Shown here in pieces: positions 44,532 to 55,141 of a stretch of 64,000 bases of DNA. Location: positions 1-64,000 of the forward strand of contig CAMFLR010000007.1 of NCBI GenBank assembly GCA_945957605.1. Reading direction: 5' to 3'. The DNA comes from an uncultured Isosphaeraceae bacterium (lineage in GTDB: Bacteria; Planctomycetota; Planctomycetia; Isosphaerales; Isosphaeraceae). Each line of letters starts with the position of its first letter. The first letter of the stretch is position 1. Under the pieces are notes generated by a model, which was given only the letters and a program-made list of their open reading frames with translations, searched no databases and was not told the origin of the DNA. The position numbers and the translations under genes are program-made.

Positions 44532-45392
44532 TTAGCGAGCCGCACGACGGCGACGCACCAAAGCACCGATCGTAAGCACGCCGAAGCCGGCGGCGAGGAC
44601 GGTGCTCGGTTCGGGAACGCCGTTGATGGGCGGGGCGATTTCAGCGCCCAGAACATAGGCCATTCCATCGGCACTGTAGTCAGCCGACCCGAGATACGTT
44701 CCATCGGTCGCGTAATGCTGCAGCACGCCCGTGCCGTAGTTTTCGTACCAAAGCGTGTGATCGACGTCCATCGCCAGCGCGGCATACCCGTTCGCGCTGG
44801 ATTGTACGAAGAACGAGGCGAGCAAATTGCCCGTGAGACTGAAATCTAAGATCTGTCCAGTCGAGTAGTTTTGCATCCAAAGCGAGTTGTTCGAGAAATC
44901 GTAGGTAATGCCTAGCATATAGTGCACTCCTACATTGAACAGCGTTGTCGGAGCGCCGCCCCAAGAGGTGTCGGTGGTGATCACGTCGCCCGAGATATAG
45001 TCAACGGTGTAATTCCGTGTGCCATCCGTCGTACCGTCGTAAGTGAAACCAGAGGGAGCAAATGTATTCTTGTAGGTCGTACCATCCCAGCTAACGTTGA
45101 GCGAAGGACTGCTGAAATACTGACCGCCGCTATCGCCCAATTGATAACCCGTGGTTCGGATTGCACCCGAATCCGGGAACACGGCAATTGGACCTTCCTG
45201 CATCGTGAACGCAGCGACGTTCGCAACGTAAGACGACCCCTGAATCGCTATGAGGGAAGTGTTGCCACTGGCGTCGCTGAACTGAGTTCCGTAGTACGTC
45301 CCGATCGGCCCTGGTCCAGCGTGGACACTTCCTGCGGTCATCGCCAAGCCTAGCGTCATCAGCGACGTAAGCCAGAAACGGCTCAAACGCAT
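44532..45392 (-). CDS. PEP-CTERM surface protein, copy 1 of a tandem pair
   Basis: A 286-residue exported protein from ATG 45392. It has a signal peptide (LTSLMTLGLAMTAGSVHA), a body rich in Gly, Thr, Tyr and Asp with beta-propeller-like repeats (YDFSNNSLWMQNYSTGQILD, MDVDHTLWYENYGTGVLQHY), and a PEP-CTERM tail (GVPEPSTV, a hydrophobic helix, RRRRAAR). The GPIGTYY start of the mature part and the later segments recur in the upstream gene at 45682-46548, showing a tandem duplication. Ligand or role unknown. Confidence 0.9.
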   Translation of the reverse strand: MRLSRFWLTSLMTLGLAMTAGSVHAGPGPIGTYYGTQFSDASGNTSLIAIQGSSYVANVAAFTMQEGPIAVFPDSGAIRTTGYQLGDSGGQYFSSPSLNVSWDGTTYKNTFAPSGFTYDGTTDGTRNYTVDYISGDVITTDTSWGGAPTTLFNVGVHYMLGITYDFSNNSLWMQNYSTGQILDFSLTGNLLASFFVQSSANGYAALAMDVDHTLWYENYGTGVLQHYATDGTYLGSADYSADGMAYVLGAEIAPPINGVPEPSTVLAAGFGVLTIGALVRRRRAAR

Positions 45393-45591
45393 CACTTCAA
45401 CCCTCTTCCGTAGATCGAACGAACTGTGAAGTCATAAAAGCTATGTCAAATTACCGTGATTCGCCAATCGCCCACAAGTTTTCCTCCGAATTCATGCATG
45501 GTTTGAGTCGATTGGACATCGAAATGTTGTTCAAAATCGACGTAGTTCTCTCAGTTTCCCCTGCTTCCGCTCCAAGAAGAACAAAGCCGGT

Positions 45592-45643
45592 CGAAGCCAA
45601 AAAAGAAAAGGCGGCATCACCAAGTTGGATTGGTGACGCCGCC
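45592..45643 (-). terminator. Rho-independent terminator
   Basis: A 13-bp stem with one mismatch (45610-45622 with 45631-45643) and an 8-nt loop; on the minus strand it is followed by a TTTTCTTTTTT tract. It separates the two tandem PEP-CTERM genes, which are therefore distinct transcripts. Confidence 0.88.
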
Positions 45644-45681
45644 TGGCTGCGTAAATTAGCGGATTTCGATGCGAAAACGTA

Positions 45682-46548
45682 TCAACTAACGCGACGTCGG
45701 TGACGTGCAAACATGATTGATCCCAGTGCCGCGATTGCGCCCGCGGCCAGCGTGCTGGGCTCAGGGACCGAGGTTGCGACTGGCAAAGCTGCGATCTCGC
45801 CGCCGAGGGCATATCCCAGCCCGCTCGAACTGAAGTCGACCGTTCCCAGGTCTACGCCCGTCGTTGAGTAGTGGCGTAGCAAACCCGCCCCGTAAGTGGC
45901 GAACCAGAGTGTGTGGTCGACATCCATCGCCAGGGCGGTGGCTGCGTATCCCAAGGTGTCGGTTGCGAACGAACTCAGCACGGTTCCGGTCATCGAGTAG
46001 TCGGTGATGCGGCCGGTGAAGAAGTTCTGAATCCACAACGAGTTATTCGTCGCGTCGTAGGTGATTCCCGCGTTACCGATCTGGTTCAGGTTGAAGAGGA
46101 TGCTTCCCGGACCGCCCCATTGCGTGTCAGTTACGATGACCGCGCCATAGTTGTAGTCGATGGTGTAATTCACCTTGCCGTCAGTGGTTCCGTCATAGGC
46201 GCTGTCGCCACCGATGAAATTGTTGGTGAAAGTCGTTCCATCCGGGGTGACATTCAGCCCGGGGGCGCCGGTGTACTGGCCGCCGTCGTATGACGAGACG
46301 AACGACGTGGTGCGGACGTCTCCGGCGTCGGAGAAAACTGCGATCGGCCCCTCAGCGCCGGGTGATGCCGAGACGTTTTGAACGAACGTCGTCCCTTGAA
46401 TGGCATCGAGCGTCGAGCCACCCTGACCGTTCACGTAGTCGGTGATGTAATAGGTACCGATCGGTCCGGTTCCGGCCCAAGCCGAAGCGCCGCTCAAAAC
46501 CAGTCCCAAAACGGCGATTACCAGGCCACGCTGTCGCTTCACGTACAT
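45682..46548 (-). CDS. PEP-CTERM surface protein, copy 2 of a tandem pair
   Basis: A 288-residue protein from ATG 46548, preceded by GAGGAAG. It has a signal peptide (LVIAVLGLVLSGASAWA), then GTGPIGTYYITDY, EGPIAVFSDAGDVRTTSF, YDATNNSLWIQNFFTGRITD and ALAMDVDHTLWFATYGAGLL, each with a clear counterpart in the neighbouring copy. The tail is PEP-CTERM type (SVPEPSTLAAGAIAALGSIM, then RHRRRVS). The 90% of the length that can be aligned by eye differs enough to show an old duplication. Confidence 0.9.
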   Translation of the reverse strand: MYVKRQRGLVIAVLGLVLSGASAWAGTGPIGTYYITDYVNGQGGSTLDAIQGTTFVQNVSASPGAEGPIAVFSDAGDVRTTSFVSSYDGGQYTGAPGLNVTPDGTTFTNNFIGGDSAYDGTTDGKVNYTIDYNYGAVIVTDTQWGGPGSILFNLNQIGNAGITYDATNNSLWIQNFFTGRITDYSMTGTVLSSFATDTLGYAATALAMDVDHTLWFATYGAGLLRHYSTTGVDLGTVDFSSSGLGYALGGEIAALPVATSVPEPSTLAAGAIAALGSIMFARHRRRVS

Positions 46549-46707
46549 CTTCCTCAATCCTCTTGCTGTCGGATCCATCATGGTTGCATCAGCACGACCA
46601 GATCCTAGGACGCGTAATCGACTCGCGACCAGAAATTCTGACAAGATTGGATGCGTGATCCCGTCACAGCATTTTGCGTGCCTTAAGCGTGCTTTTGTCC
46701 ATAATTA

Positions 46708-46753
46708 AGCAAAAAATGGCGTTTCACCTGGCGTATTGACCAGTTGAAACGCC
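46708..46753 (-). terminator. Second of two tandem terminators after the aquaporin gene
   Basis: A 14-bp stem with one mismatch (46718-46731 with 46740-46753) and an 8-nt loop; on the minus strand it is followed by ATTTTTTGC. Confidence 0.75.
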
Positions 46754-46756
46754 TTA

Positions 46757-46804
46757 GAAAAACGAAAACGCCCAGATCCGCACAAAAAGCGGCCCTGGGC
46801 GTTT
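46757..46804 (-). terminator. First of two tandem terminators after the aquaporin gene
   Basis: AAACGCCCAG (46766-46775) pairs with 46795-46804, with a further CCGC/GCGG inner helix; the minus-strand tail is TTTTCGTTTTTCT. It lies 35 bases past the aquaporin stop. Confidence 0.85.
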
Positions 46805-46838
46805 CTTATGAACAGGAAATCTGTTGCCGATTTTCCGA

Positions 46839-47468
46839 TCAGTTATCGTCAGGATTGGTGACGCGGAACAGCGCGGCCGCAATCACTGCACCGACAGCTT
46901 CACCGGCGAGATAGATCCAGAGCGTGTTCCAGGGGGCGATCCGCAAGGTGCCGAGTCCGACGGCGACCGCAGGATTGAACGCGCCGCCTGAGACCGAACC
47001 GACCGCAAACGCGCCAGCCGTAACTGTGAAGCCAATCGCCAGGCCGTAGTTGGAGTTACCAGCCGTGTCCTTGGACGTGGCGACATTGAGGACAACCCAG
47101 ACCAAGGCGAACGTGAAGAGGGCTTCAGCGATAAGCGCCTGCCACTTCAAGATTTCCAGCGGTTTAACATCGGGAGCACCCTTGATGAGCGGCACCAAAA
47201 CTCCCGCGAAAACGGCACCCGCGCACTGAGCGATCCAGTAGAACGGCACGTCGATGATCGGGCACTTGCCGCGCAGGAAGACGCCGAGCGTTACGGCTGG
47301 GTTGTAATGGCCACCTGAAATGTGGCCGCCCGCGTAAATCATCACCATGAGTACCGAACCAATCGCCAACGGGGCGAGAGGTCCCGCACTTCCGGGATTG
47401 AGCACCGTCATCCCGATAGTGAACACAAGGAAAAACGTCCCGACGAACTCGACGAGGTACTTGCGCAT
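46839..47468 (-). CDS. Aquaporin-family (MIP) channel
   Basis: A 209-residue membrane protein of MIP fold with six helices and two NPA half-helices: GGHYNPAVTLG at about residue 55 and GGAFNPAVAVG at about 165. MRKYLVEFVGTFFLVFTIGM is the usual N-terminal helix. In most water and glycerol channels the second NPA is followed by Arg, which forms the selectivity filter; here it is followed by Val. That makes the transported solute uncertain. No glycerol kinase gene is near. Confidence 0.88.
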   Translation of the reverse strand: MRKYLVEFVGTFFLVFTIGMTVLNPGSAGPLAPLAIGSVLMVMIYAGGHISGGHYNPAVTLGVFLRGKCPIIDVPFYWIAQCAGAVFAGVLVPLIKGAPDVKPLEILKWQALIAEALFTFALVWVVLNVATSKDTAGNSNYGLAIGFTVTAGAFAVGSVSGGAFNPAVAVGLGTLRIAPWNTLWIYLAGEAVGAVIAAALFRVTNPDDN

Positions 47469-47854
47469 CGCTGCATCCTCTCAACGGAAGTGTCGCGAGG
47501 TCGAAAACGATCCGTGCTATGTCGACCACGCCAAGGGATTTCAGGGCAATCCGTCAAAATGCCGGGTGATCTGCGGAACGGGTGAGTCCGATATGACCTA
47601 CGAGGGCGTGGAGAGTATATCACTACCCTCGCGCGGGGCGAATGACCTCGTGTTGACAATCTGCCGAATTTTTGTACACTATCCCTCCAGTTCAAACCAG
47701 GGCTTGACGAACAGACGTAACCTCATGGTATGAAGGTGATCCGGCGATGCGCGGACGGCGTCGCATGGATCCGGTTGCGCAGCGGCGAACAGCAAACCGT
47801 CGCCGATCGGGTTTAGGATAAGAATGGACGACCGTGGCTAGGACGGGCTGATTG
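47469..47854. other. 386-base intergenic region with the topoisomerase promoter
   Basis: Separates the divergent aquaporin and topoisomerase genes. Besides a sigma-70-like promoter at 47653-47680, nothing was recognised; short frames on both strands do not look coding. Confidence 0.5.
47653..47680 (+). promoter_or_regulatory. Candidate sigma-70 promoter of the topoisomerase genes
   Basis: TTGACA (47653-47658) is a perfect -35 box, and TACACT (47675-47680) a fair -10 box, 16 bases apart. It lies 175 bases before the A-subunit start. Confidence 0.5.
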
Positions 47855-50284
47855 ATGGCGAAGAGGAAGAGCGGGGCCGATCCCGGAGGACAGGGCGGCC
47901 CATCGAGGTCGATCGTTGAAGACGTTACGCTAGCGGAAGTTACGCGAACGCGCTACCTCAACTACGCGCTTTCGGTCATCACCTCGCGCGCTCTTCCCGA
48001 TGTCCGCGATGGCCTGAAACCGGTTCAACGTCGCATCCTCTATGCAATGTGGGCCGACCTGGGCATCCGTCCCGATGGTCGCTACGTGAAGTGCGCAGCA
48101 GTCGTCGGCGAGACGATGAAGAGCTATCACCCGCACGGTGATAGTTCGATCTACGACGCGCTCGTCCGCATGGCCCAGCCGTTCCGACTTCGCTACCCAT
48201 TGATTGACGGCTATGGCAACTTCGGCTCGATCGACGGCGACGGCGCTGCCGCCATGCGGTACACCGAGTGCCGTTTCCTGCCGATCGCCGAAGAACTGCT
48301 CACCGAACTGAATCAAGACACGGTCAACTTCCGTCCGAACTACGCCTCGACGACCGAAGAGCCCGAAGTCCTCCCCGCGCAGTTCCCGAACCTGCTGGTG
48401 AACGGCACAACGGGCATCGCGGTCGGCATGGCGACGAACATTCCGCCGCACAACCTCCGCGAGGTCACCGCCGCACTCATTGCGCTGCTTGACGACCGCG
48501 ATTGCCCGCTGGAAAAACTGGTTCGCCAGATTCAAGGGCCAGATTTCCCCACCGGCGGCGTCGTGCTCAACTCCGCCGACGAGATCCTGCAGATCTACGC
48601 GACCGGCCAGGGCTCGATCAAACTTCGCGGCACATACGAACGCGATCCCGATCGTGCAAACACTGCCCTCATCACCTCGATTCCCTACGGTATCGAGAAA
48701 GACGCGCTGGTTTTGCGGATCGGCGAATTGATCTCCAAGGGGCAAGTGCCCCAGCTTACGAACGTCAAGGATCTCAGCACGGAAGACGTGCGCATCGCTC
48801 TCGAATTGCGCTCCGGCGCGAATCTCGAAGCGGCGATGGCTTACTTGTTCAAGAATACACCGCTGCAATCAAACTTTGGCGTGAACCTGACGTGCCTGCT
48901 GCCGTCGAACGACGCCGAAGTTGCCGTCCCGGCGCGCCTCGATCTCAAGAGCATGCTCGTTCACTTCCTCGACTTCCGTCTCGAGGTTGTGACTCGCCGC
49001 CTGCAATTCGAACTGCGAAATCTTCTCGCGCGAATCCACATCCTCGAAGGCTTCGCGATCGTCTTCAACGCCCTCGACGAAGCGATTCGCATCATCCGCA
49101 ACAGCGACGGCAAGGCCGATGCCTCGCCCAAGCTAATGACGCGGTTTTCGCTCTCATTCGAACAGGCCGACGCGGTTCTTGAAACCAAGCTCTATCGCCT
49201 CGGTAAGCTCGAAATCGCTGACATTCTCGCCGAACTCGAGGCGAAAAGAGCCCGCGCGGCTGAGATTGAGGAATTGCTTGCCAACGAACGCTCCCGCTGG
49301 TCGATTATCCGCAAGGAACTCAAGGAAATCGCGCGGGCGTACGGCGACGATCGCCGCACCAAGATCGAAGGCCCGAGCACACCGATCGAGTATCGCGAAG
49401 AAGATTACATCGTTGATGAAGACGCCTGGGTCATCATCACGCGCGACGGCTGGATCAAGCGGCAAAAGTCGTTCACTGACGTCGCTAGCATTCGCGTTCG
49501 CGACGACGATCGCGTCGGCTGGATCTATCGCTCGAAGGCCCGCCACACGCTCACGTTCTTCACCGATCGCGGCATCGGCTATACGATGCGCGTCAATGAT
49601 ATTCCGATGACGACCGGGCACGGCGAGCCCTATCAGAAGGGCTTCGCTCTCGAAGACGGTGAGCACATCGTCGGCGTCATCGCGCACGACACACGTTGCC
49701 TTCCCGCCTGGGACGGTAAGCAAGAAACACCAGTCGCTCCGGTGCAGGGGACGCTTGGCGGCGACCTCTCGAATGGCGAAGGCGATGGCGTACCACCTGG
49801 CCCCTACGCCGTGGCGCTCACGAGCGGTGGCAAGGTGATTCGCTTCCCGATTGCGATGCACGCCCCCGTCTCGACTCGCAAGGGCCGGCTGGTCATGCGG
49901 CTCGACACGGTGATCAGCGACGACAAACTCGTCGGTGTCGAAGTATCGCACGGCGGAGAAACGGTTTGCCTCGCCACGAGGTCGGCGCGAGTGCTCATTT
50001 TCCCGGTGACCGAGGCGAATGTTGTCGCCGGCGCTGCTAAAGGAGTGACGGCGATCAAACTCAAGGGCGACGACCGCGTCATTGGCTTCACGCTCGCAGA
50101 TCGGATGCGCGAGGGGCTGACCGTACGGACGAATCGCGGCGCGACGCAAATTGTTCGTGCGACGAAATACCCCGTCACTTCGCGTGGTGGAGCAGGATTC
50201 GGCGTCCTCCAGCGCGGGACGCTCGACGCGATCATCCACGACGAGGCTCGTCCCATTCCCAGCGTGGAAGAAATCTCCGAGTGA
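47855..50284 (+). CDS. Type IIA DNA topoisomerase subunit A (gyrase/topoisomerase IV-like)
   Basis: An 809-residue DNA breakage-reunion subunit from ATG 47855. The catalytic Tyr136 is in [10 protein letters not shown]. The quinolone-determining region is [19 protein letters not shown], with Ser and Asp at the usual positions. [19 protein letters not shown] and [10 protein letters not shown] are family marks. The C-terminal beta-pinwheel repeats are present ([20 protein letters not shown] and others), but no GyrA-box QRRGGKG sequence is seen, so the enzyme may be a topoisomerase IV/ParC-type rather than a gyrase. It forms a unit with the B subunit 63 bases downstream. Confidence 0.92.
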   Translation: MAKRKSGADPGGQGGPSRSIVEDVTLAEVTRTRYLNYALSVITSRALPDVRDGLKPVQRRILYAMWADLGIRPDGRYVKCAAVVGETMKSYHPHGDSSIYDALVRMAQPFRLRYPLIDGYGNFGSIDGDGAAAMRYTECRFLPIAEELLTELNQDTVNFRPNYASTTEEPEVLPAQFPNLLVNGTTGIAVGMATNIPPHNLREVTAALIALLDDRDCPLEKLVRQIQGPDFPTGGVVLNSADEILQIYATGQGSIKLRGTYERDPDRANTALITSIPYGIEKDALVLRIGELISKGQVPQLTNVKDLSTEDVRIALELRSGANLEAAMAYLFKNTPLQSNFGVNLTCLLPSNDAEVAVPARLDLKSMLVHFLDFRLEVVTRRLQFELRNLLARIHILEGFAIVFNALDEAIRIIRNSDGKADASPKLMTRFSLSFEQADAVLETKLYRLGKLEIADILAELEAKRARAAEIEELLANERSRWSIIRKELKEIARAYGDDRRTKIEGPSTPIEYREEDYIVDEDAWVIITRDGWIKRQKSFTDVASIRVRDDDRVGWIYRSKARHTLTFFTDRGIGYTMRVNDIPMTTGHGEPYQKGFALEDGEHIVGVIAHDTRCLPAWDGKQETPVAPVQGTLGGDLSNGEGDGVPPGPYAVALTSGGKVIRFPIAMHAPVSTRKGRLVMRLDTVISDDKLVGVEVSHGGETVCLATRSARVLIFPVTEANVVAGAAKGVTAIKLKGDDRVIGFTLADRMREGLTVRTNRGATQIVRATKYPVTSRGGAGFGVLQRGTLDAIIHDEARPIPSVEEISE

Positions 50285-50296
50285 GCAACTTGTTGA

Positions 50297-52270
<1,974 letters not shown>

Positions 52271-52285
52271 TCGATTGAGCGGCCG

Positions 52286-53230
52286 TTAATTATTGCGGAC
52301 ATGCAGCAATACCTTACGGGCTCCCCTCGCGGCCGCGGCTTGAAACGCAGCCTCGGCGTCATCGAGCGAATATTCGGCGCCGATGAGCGGCGTCACATCG
52401 ACTTCACCTGTCGCGAGCGCGGCGATTGCGCGCGGGAAGGGGCCGCAGCGCGAGCCGATCATGGTGATTTCGTCGATCACCACAGGTGCCAGATTGGTGT
52501 CATACTCGCCTGCAATCGTCGTCTTCAAAACGAGGGTGCCCGCTGGTCGTACCAGGCTGAGCGCGGTCGCGAATCCGCTTGCCGAGCCGGTGCAATCGGC
52601 AACCACATCGAATGGACGTCCTAAACCCTCAGTTTGATCGAGCAAAACCGTTTGAATCTCCGCGCCGGCGAGATCGAGTTTCGCCCGATGCTTGCCCACG
52701 AGCGTCACTTCGGCACCCGAAGTGCGCGCGACCCAGGCGCAAAGCAAACCAAGTTTCCCATCACCCAAAATCGCGATTCTCGTCCCCAGGCCAATTGTCG
52801 CCTGGTCGATCATCCGGAACGCAGCCGCCAGCGGTTCGATGAACACTGCGCGGCGGTCGTCGATCGCGTCGGGAATCTTGTGAAGATTGCGGATCGGTAC
52901 CGCAACCAGGTCGGCCATCGCCCCATCATGGCCCAGAATTCCCAGTACGGTTCGATGTGGACAATGATTTTGCCGGCTCGCTCGGCAGGTGTCACACGTA
53001 TGACACGCATTGTTGATCTCAGCCGTAACTCGCTTGCCATCCAATGTTTCGGCAACAAACTCGTGTCCGAGAACTCCTTGAAAACCCATGTAACCGCGGG
53101 CGAGTTGAAGGTCGGTATCGCAAATTCCCGCAAGTCGGACTCGCAGCAAGGATTCGCCTGGTAAGATTTGCGGCTCGGGCAGATTGCGGTCGAGCCGGAT
53201 GGAATTTCCCGTGCAAACAACGCCACGCAT
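52286..53230 (-). CDS. Zinc-containing alcohol dehydrogenase (MDR family)
   Basis: A 314-residue NAD(P)-dependent dehydrogenase. Catalytic-zinc residues are visible in LAGICDTDLQL and GVLGHEFVAE, and the structural zinc lobe in CHTCDTCRASRQNHC (C-x2-C-x2-C-x7-C). The cofactor fold has IAILGDGKLGLLCAWVA, a variant of the usual Gly-x-Gly. It is slightly shorter than typical 340-residue members. Substrate not evident; threonine- or sorbitol-dehydrogenase-like activity is possible. Confidence 0.9.
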   Translation of the reverse strand: MRGVVCTGNSIRLDRNLPEPQILPGESLLRVRLAGICDTDLQLARGYMGFQGVLGHEFVAETLDGKRVTAEINNACHTCDTCRASRQNHCPHRTVLGILGHDGAMADLVAVPIRNLHKIPDAIDDRRAVFIEPLAAAFRMIDQATIGLGTRIAILGDGKLGLLCAWVARTSGAEVTLVGKHRAKLDLAGAEIQTVLLDQTEGLGRPFDVVADCTGSASGFATALSLVRPAGTLVLKTTIAGEYDTNLAPVVIDEITMIGSRCGPFPRAIAALATGEVDVTPLIGAEYSLDDAEAAFQAAAARGARKVLLHVRNN

Positions 53231-53557
53231 GTCTTAATTCTCTCGGCCGAAAGGATTTCGAGAAAGCGAAAACGTTTCGAAATCCTAGAAAGTGGATTGT
53301 TGTTCGCTGGACGCGGCGGATACACTGTTTTACCCCCGCGAACCCCGCCCGTCGAAATCGTCCTTCGAAAACGAAAGCGATTTTTGACTAAGACTGCGTC
53401 CTATCTTTCGGGGAAGAGACTGCGCCGCAGGCTCTTCGCTCGAAGTCCACTCGGGTCCGGGAGTGGTAAGTCACTAGGTACTTTGAACTTCGAGCCAGAA
53501 GCGGACGAGCATGGGTGGTCCGCGGGCCCCTGATCCCCACCACGAGACAAGGTAACG
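53231..53557. other. 327-base divergent intergenic region
   Basis: Between the dehydrogenase and desaturase genes. It contains a 10-bp perfect hairpin (53252-53261 with 53277-53286) in the leader of the dehydrogenase, 22 bases before its ATG. Otherwise no gene or RNA element was recognised. Confidence 0.45.
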
Positions 53558-54544
53558 ATGGCGACAACGACGACGAACACGCAGGATTCTACACCTCAAG
53601 GTTACATCGCCTGGGGAGTCCTCGGTTGGATCGGGGCCCTGCATGTCGGGGCGCTCATGGCACTCAATCCGGCCTGGTTCTCCTGGTCGGGCGTTGCCCT
53701 CTGCTTCTTCCTTCACTGGTTGACAGGCGGCATCGGCATCTGCATGACTTTTCACCGGTTGCTCACGCACCGCAGCTTTGTCTGCCGTCCCAAGGCTTTC
53801 GAGTATCTCCTCACGATCATCGGTTGCTGCGCCAGCGAAGGCGGAGCGATCGGTTGGGTGGCCGACCACCGTCGTCACCACGCTCACTCCGACACCGAAG
53901 ACGATGCACACACGCCGCGCCGGAGCTTCGGCTGGGCGCACATGTTCTGGTTCATGACGCCTGACGTCACCTCGCGCCACTCGCCCGAGTACTACGCGAA
54001 GTGGACGCCCGACCTTTCGCGCGACAAGGTTCACGTCTTCCTCGACCGTAACCACCTCATCTTCCCGATCCTCATGTTCGTTGGCCTTTACTTCGCCGGA
54101 CAGTGGGCGGGCGGCCTGGGCATGTCCTGGTTGATCTGGGGTGGCTTCCTCCGCACGATCCTCGTGCTCCACGCGACCTGGCTCGTGAACTCGGCCACGC
54201 ACGTTTGGGGCTATCGTACGCACGAAACGCGTGACGATTCGACCAACCTCTGGTGGGTTGCGATCATCACCTACGGCGAAGGCTGGCACAACAATCACCA
54301 CGCCTACCAGACTTCGGCCCGCCACGGCATCGACTGGTGGGAAGTCGACATGACGTACATCGCCATCAAGCTGCTGTCGTATGTCGGCTTGGTGCACTCC
54401 GTCAAGCTGCCGAAGATCGCCAAGAAGCAGAGCGTCGCCGCGCCTGTCATCCCGGATGACTCGCATCCCGACCTCGAGGCGATCCCAGCCGTTCAGCGAG
54501 ATGATGAGGACGAAGAGGCCGAATTGGCGGTCGCTGCAAACTGA
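53558..54544 (+). CDS. Acyl-CoA/fatty acid desaturase (membrane, delta-9 type)
   Basis: A 328-residue integral membrane di-iron desaturase that inserts a double bond into fatty acyl chains. All three His boxes are present: HRLLTH at 66-71, HRRHH at 104-108 and HNNHH near residue 249 (in EGWHNNHHAYQ). Four membrane helices are visible. The last 35 residues are acidic (DSHPDLEAIPAVQRDDEDEE), an unusual tail. It would adjust membrane fluidity, possibly alongside hopanoids. Confidence 0.95.
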   Translation: MATTTTNTQDSTPQGYIAWGVLGWIGALHVGALMALNPAWFSWSGVALCFFLHWLTGGIGICMTFHRLLTHRSFVCRPKAFEYLLTIIGCCASEGGAIGWVADHRRHHAHSDTEDDAHTPRRSFGWAHMFWFMTPDVTSRHSPEYYAKWTPDLSRDKVHVFLDRNHLIFPILMFVGLYFAGQWAGGLGMSWLIWGGFLRTILVLHATWLVNSATHVWGYRTHETRDDSTNLWWVAIITYGEGWHNNHHAYQTSARHGIDWWEVDMTYIAIKLLSYVGLVHSVKLPKIAKKQSVAAPVIPDDSHPDLEAIPAVQRDDEDEEAELAVAAN

Positions 54545-54580
54545 AGCGATCGTTCCTGATCGCACGCCAAATTGCCGATG

Positions 54581-54630
54581 TCGGCCGGACGATCGCAGCA
54601 TTGCGAGGATCCGGCCGATTCGCTTTTCTA
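54581..54630 (+). terminator. Terminator of the desaturase gene
   Basis: A perfect 9-bp stem, TCGGCCGGA (54581-54589) with 54610-54618, then TTCGCTTTTCT. Confidence 0.8.
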
Positions 54631-54711
54631 GGCGTGAAAAGTTGTGAACCTGCCGTTCATTGATGGTGTCGGCCTTGCGTTGCCATCGATGTTGCTTCAT
54701 GATGGTGGCAT

Positions 54712-55072
54712 GCGGCCCTAGCTCAACGGCAGAGCAGGGGACTCATCAGTTGTTATGCGATAACAAACGGTGGCGCCGGGGGGTAACCTCCGAACGCGAT
54801 CTGGGTGAATTGCGGGAAACCTAAACGACGCGAATCGAGCTATTTGCAAAGTTCACGTCGCACGGCAATCCGCAGCCAAGCCTGGCTGGGCAACGGTGGC
54901 CAGGAAGGTTCAGAGACTAGCGGGGTGAGTCCCAACGATAACCCCCGCCTCGAGCGCCCAGCCTCCCGGATGCTGGATTTTCCAGCGCCTGGAGGGTGAG
55001 ATAGTCCAAGCCTCGTGGAAACGCGAGGGGCCTTGAATCCCTTGGTTGCAGGTTCGAATCCTGCGGGCCGCA
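54712..55072 (+). tRNA. tRNA-Ile (CAU anticodon, lysidine type), interrupted by a group I intron
   Basis: The exons are 54712-54746 and 55036-55072; joined they give a 72-nt cloverleaf: acceptor stem GCGGCCC/GGGCCGC, D arm GCTC/GAGC, anticodon stem GGGGA/TCCCT with loop CTCATAA, T arm GCAGG-TTCGAAT-CCTGC, discriminator A. CCA is not encoded. The intron lies directly after the third anticodon base. A CAU anticodon can be initiator Met, elongator Met or Ile. Initiator is unlikely because the 1-72 pair is G-C and the anticodon stem lacks the three G-C pairs next to the loop. The variable region (CTTGGTT) resembles bacterial tRNA-Ile2, so Ile is preferred over elongator Met, with moderate confidence. 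Confidence 0.85.
54747..55035 (+). ncRNA. Group I self-splicing intron in the tRNA anticodon loop
   Basis: A 289-nt intron without an open frame. The 5' exon ends in T (U746) and the intron ends in G (G55035), the group I rule. P1: T743-C747 pairs with G54769-G54773, giving the U-G wobble at the 5' splice site. P2 (54777-54792) has a GUAA loop. P3 CTGGGTG (54801-54807) pairs with 54955-54961. P4 TGCGG (54811-54815) pairs with CCGCA (54870-54874); P5 CGACG (54826-54830) with 54856-54860; P6 CCTGGC (54881-54886) with 54899-54904. P7 GACTA (54915-54919) pairs with 55002-55006. A P7.1-like stem is 54920-54926 with 54941-54948. P8 54962-54966 with 54991-54995. P9 (55011-55028) has a GAAA loop. The classical R segment (GTTCAGAGACTA) and S segment (GATAGTCC) are intact. 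Confidence 0.92.
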
Positions 55073-55141
55073 CTTGAATCATGCCGATGCCGAAGCACAA
55101 CTCGACGACACCTCGGTAGCCCGGCCTGGAGACGGACATCG

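Noticed and set aside
53474..54700. Leftward open frame of 408 codons opposite the desaturase
   Set aside because: The plus-strand frame has all three His boxes of a desaturase, and the minus-strand translation is Arg/Val/Asp-rich without known motifs.
54712..55072. Initiator tRNA-fMet as the identity of the split tRNA
   Set aside because: Position 1-72 is a G-C pair instead of the mismatch of bacterial initiators, and the anticodon stem ends in A-U next to the loop instead of three G-C pairs.
54805..55139. Small open frames within the intron region on both strands, as a possible homing endonuclease or maturase
   Set aside because: They are under 100 codons, lack LAGLIDADG, HNH or GIY-YIG motifs, and the bases are explained by intron helices and tRNA exon.
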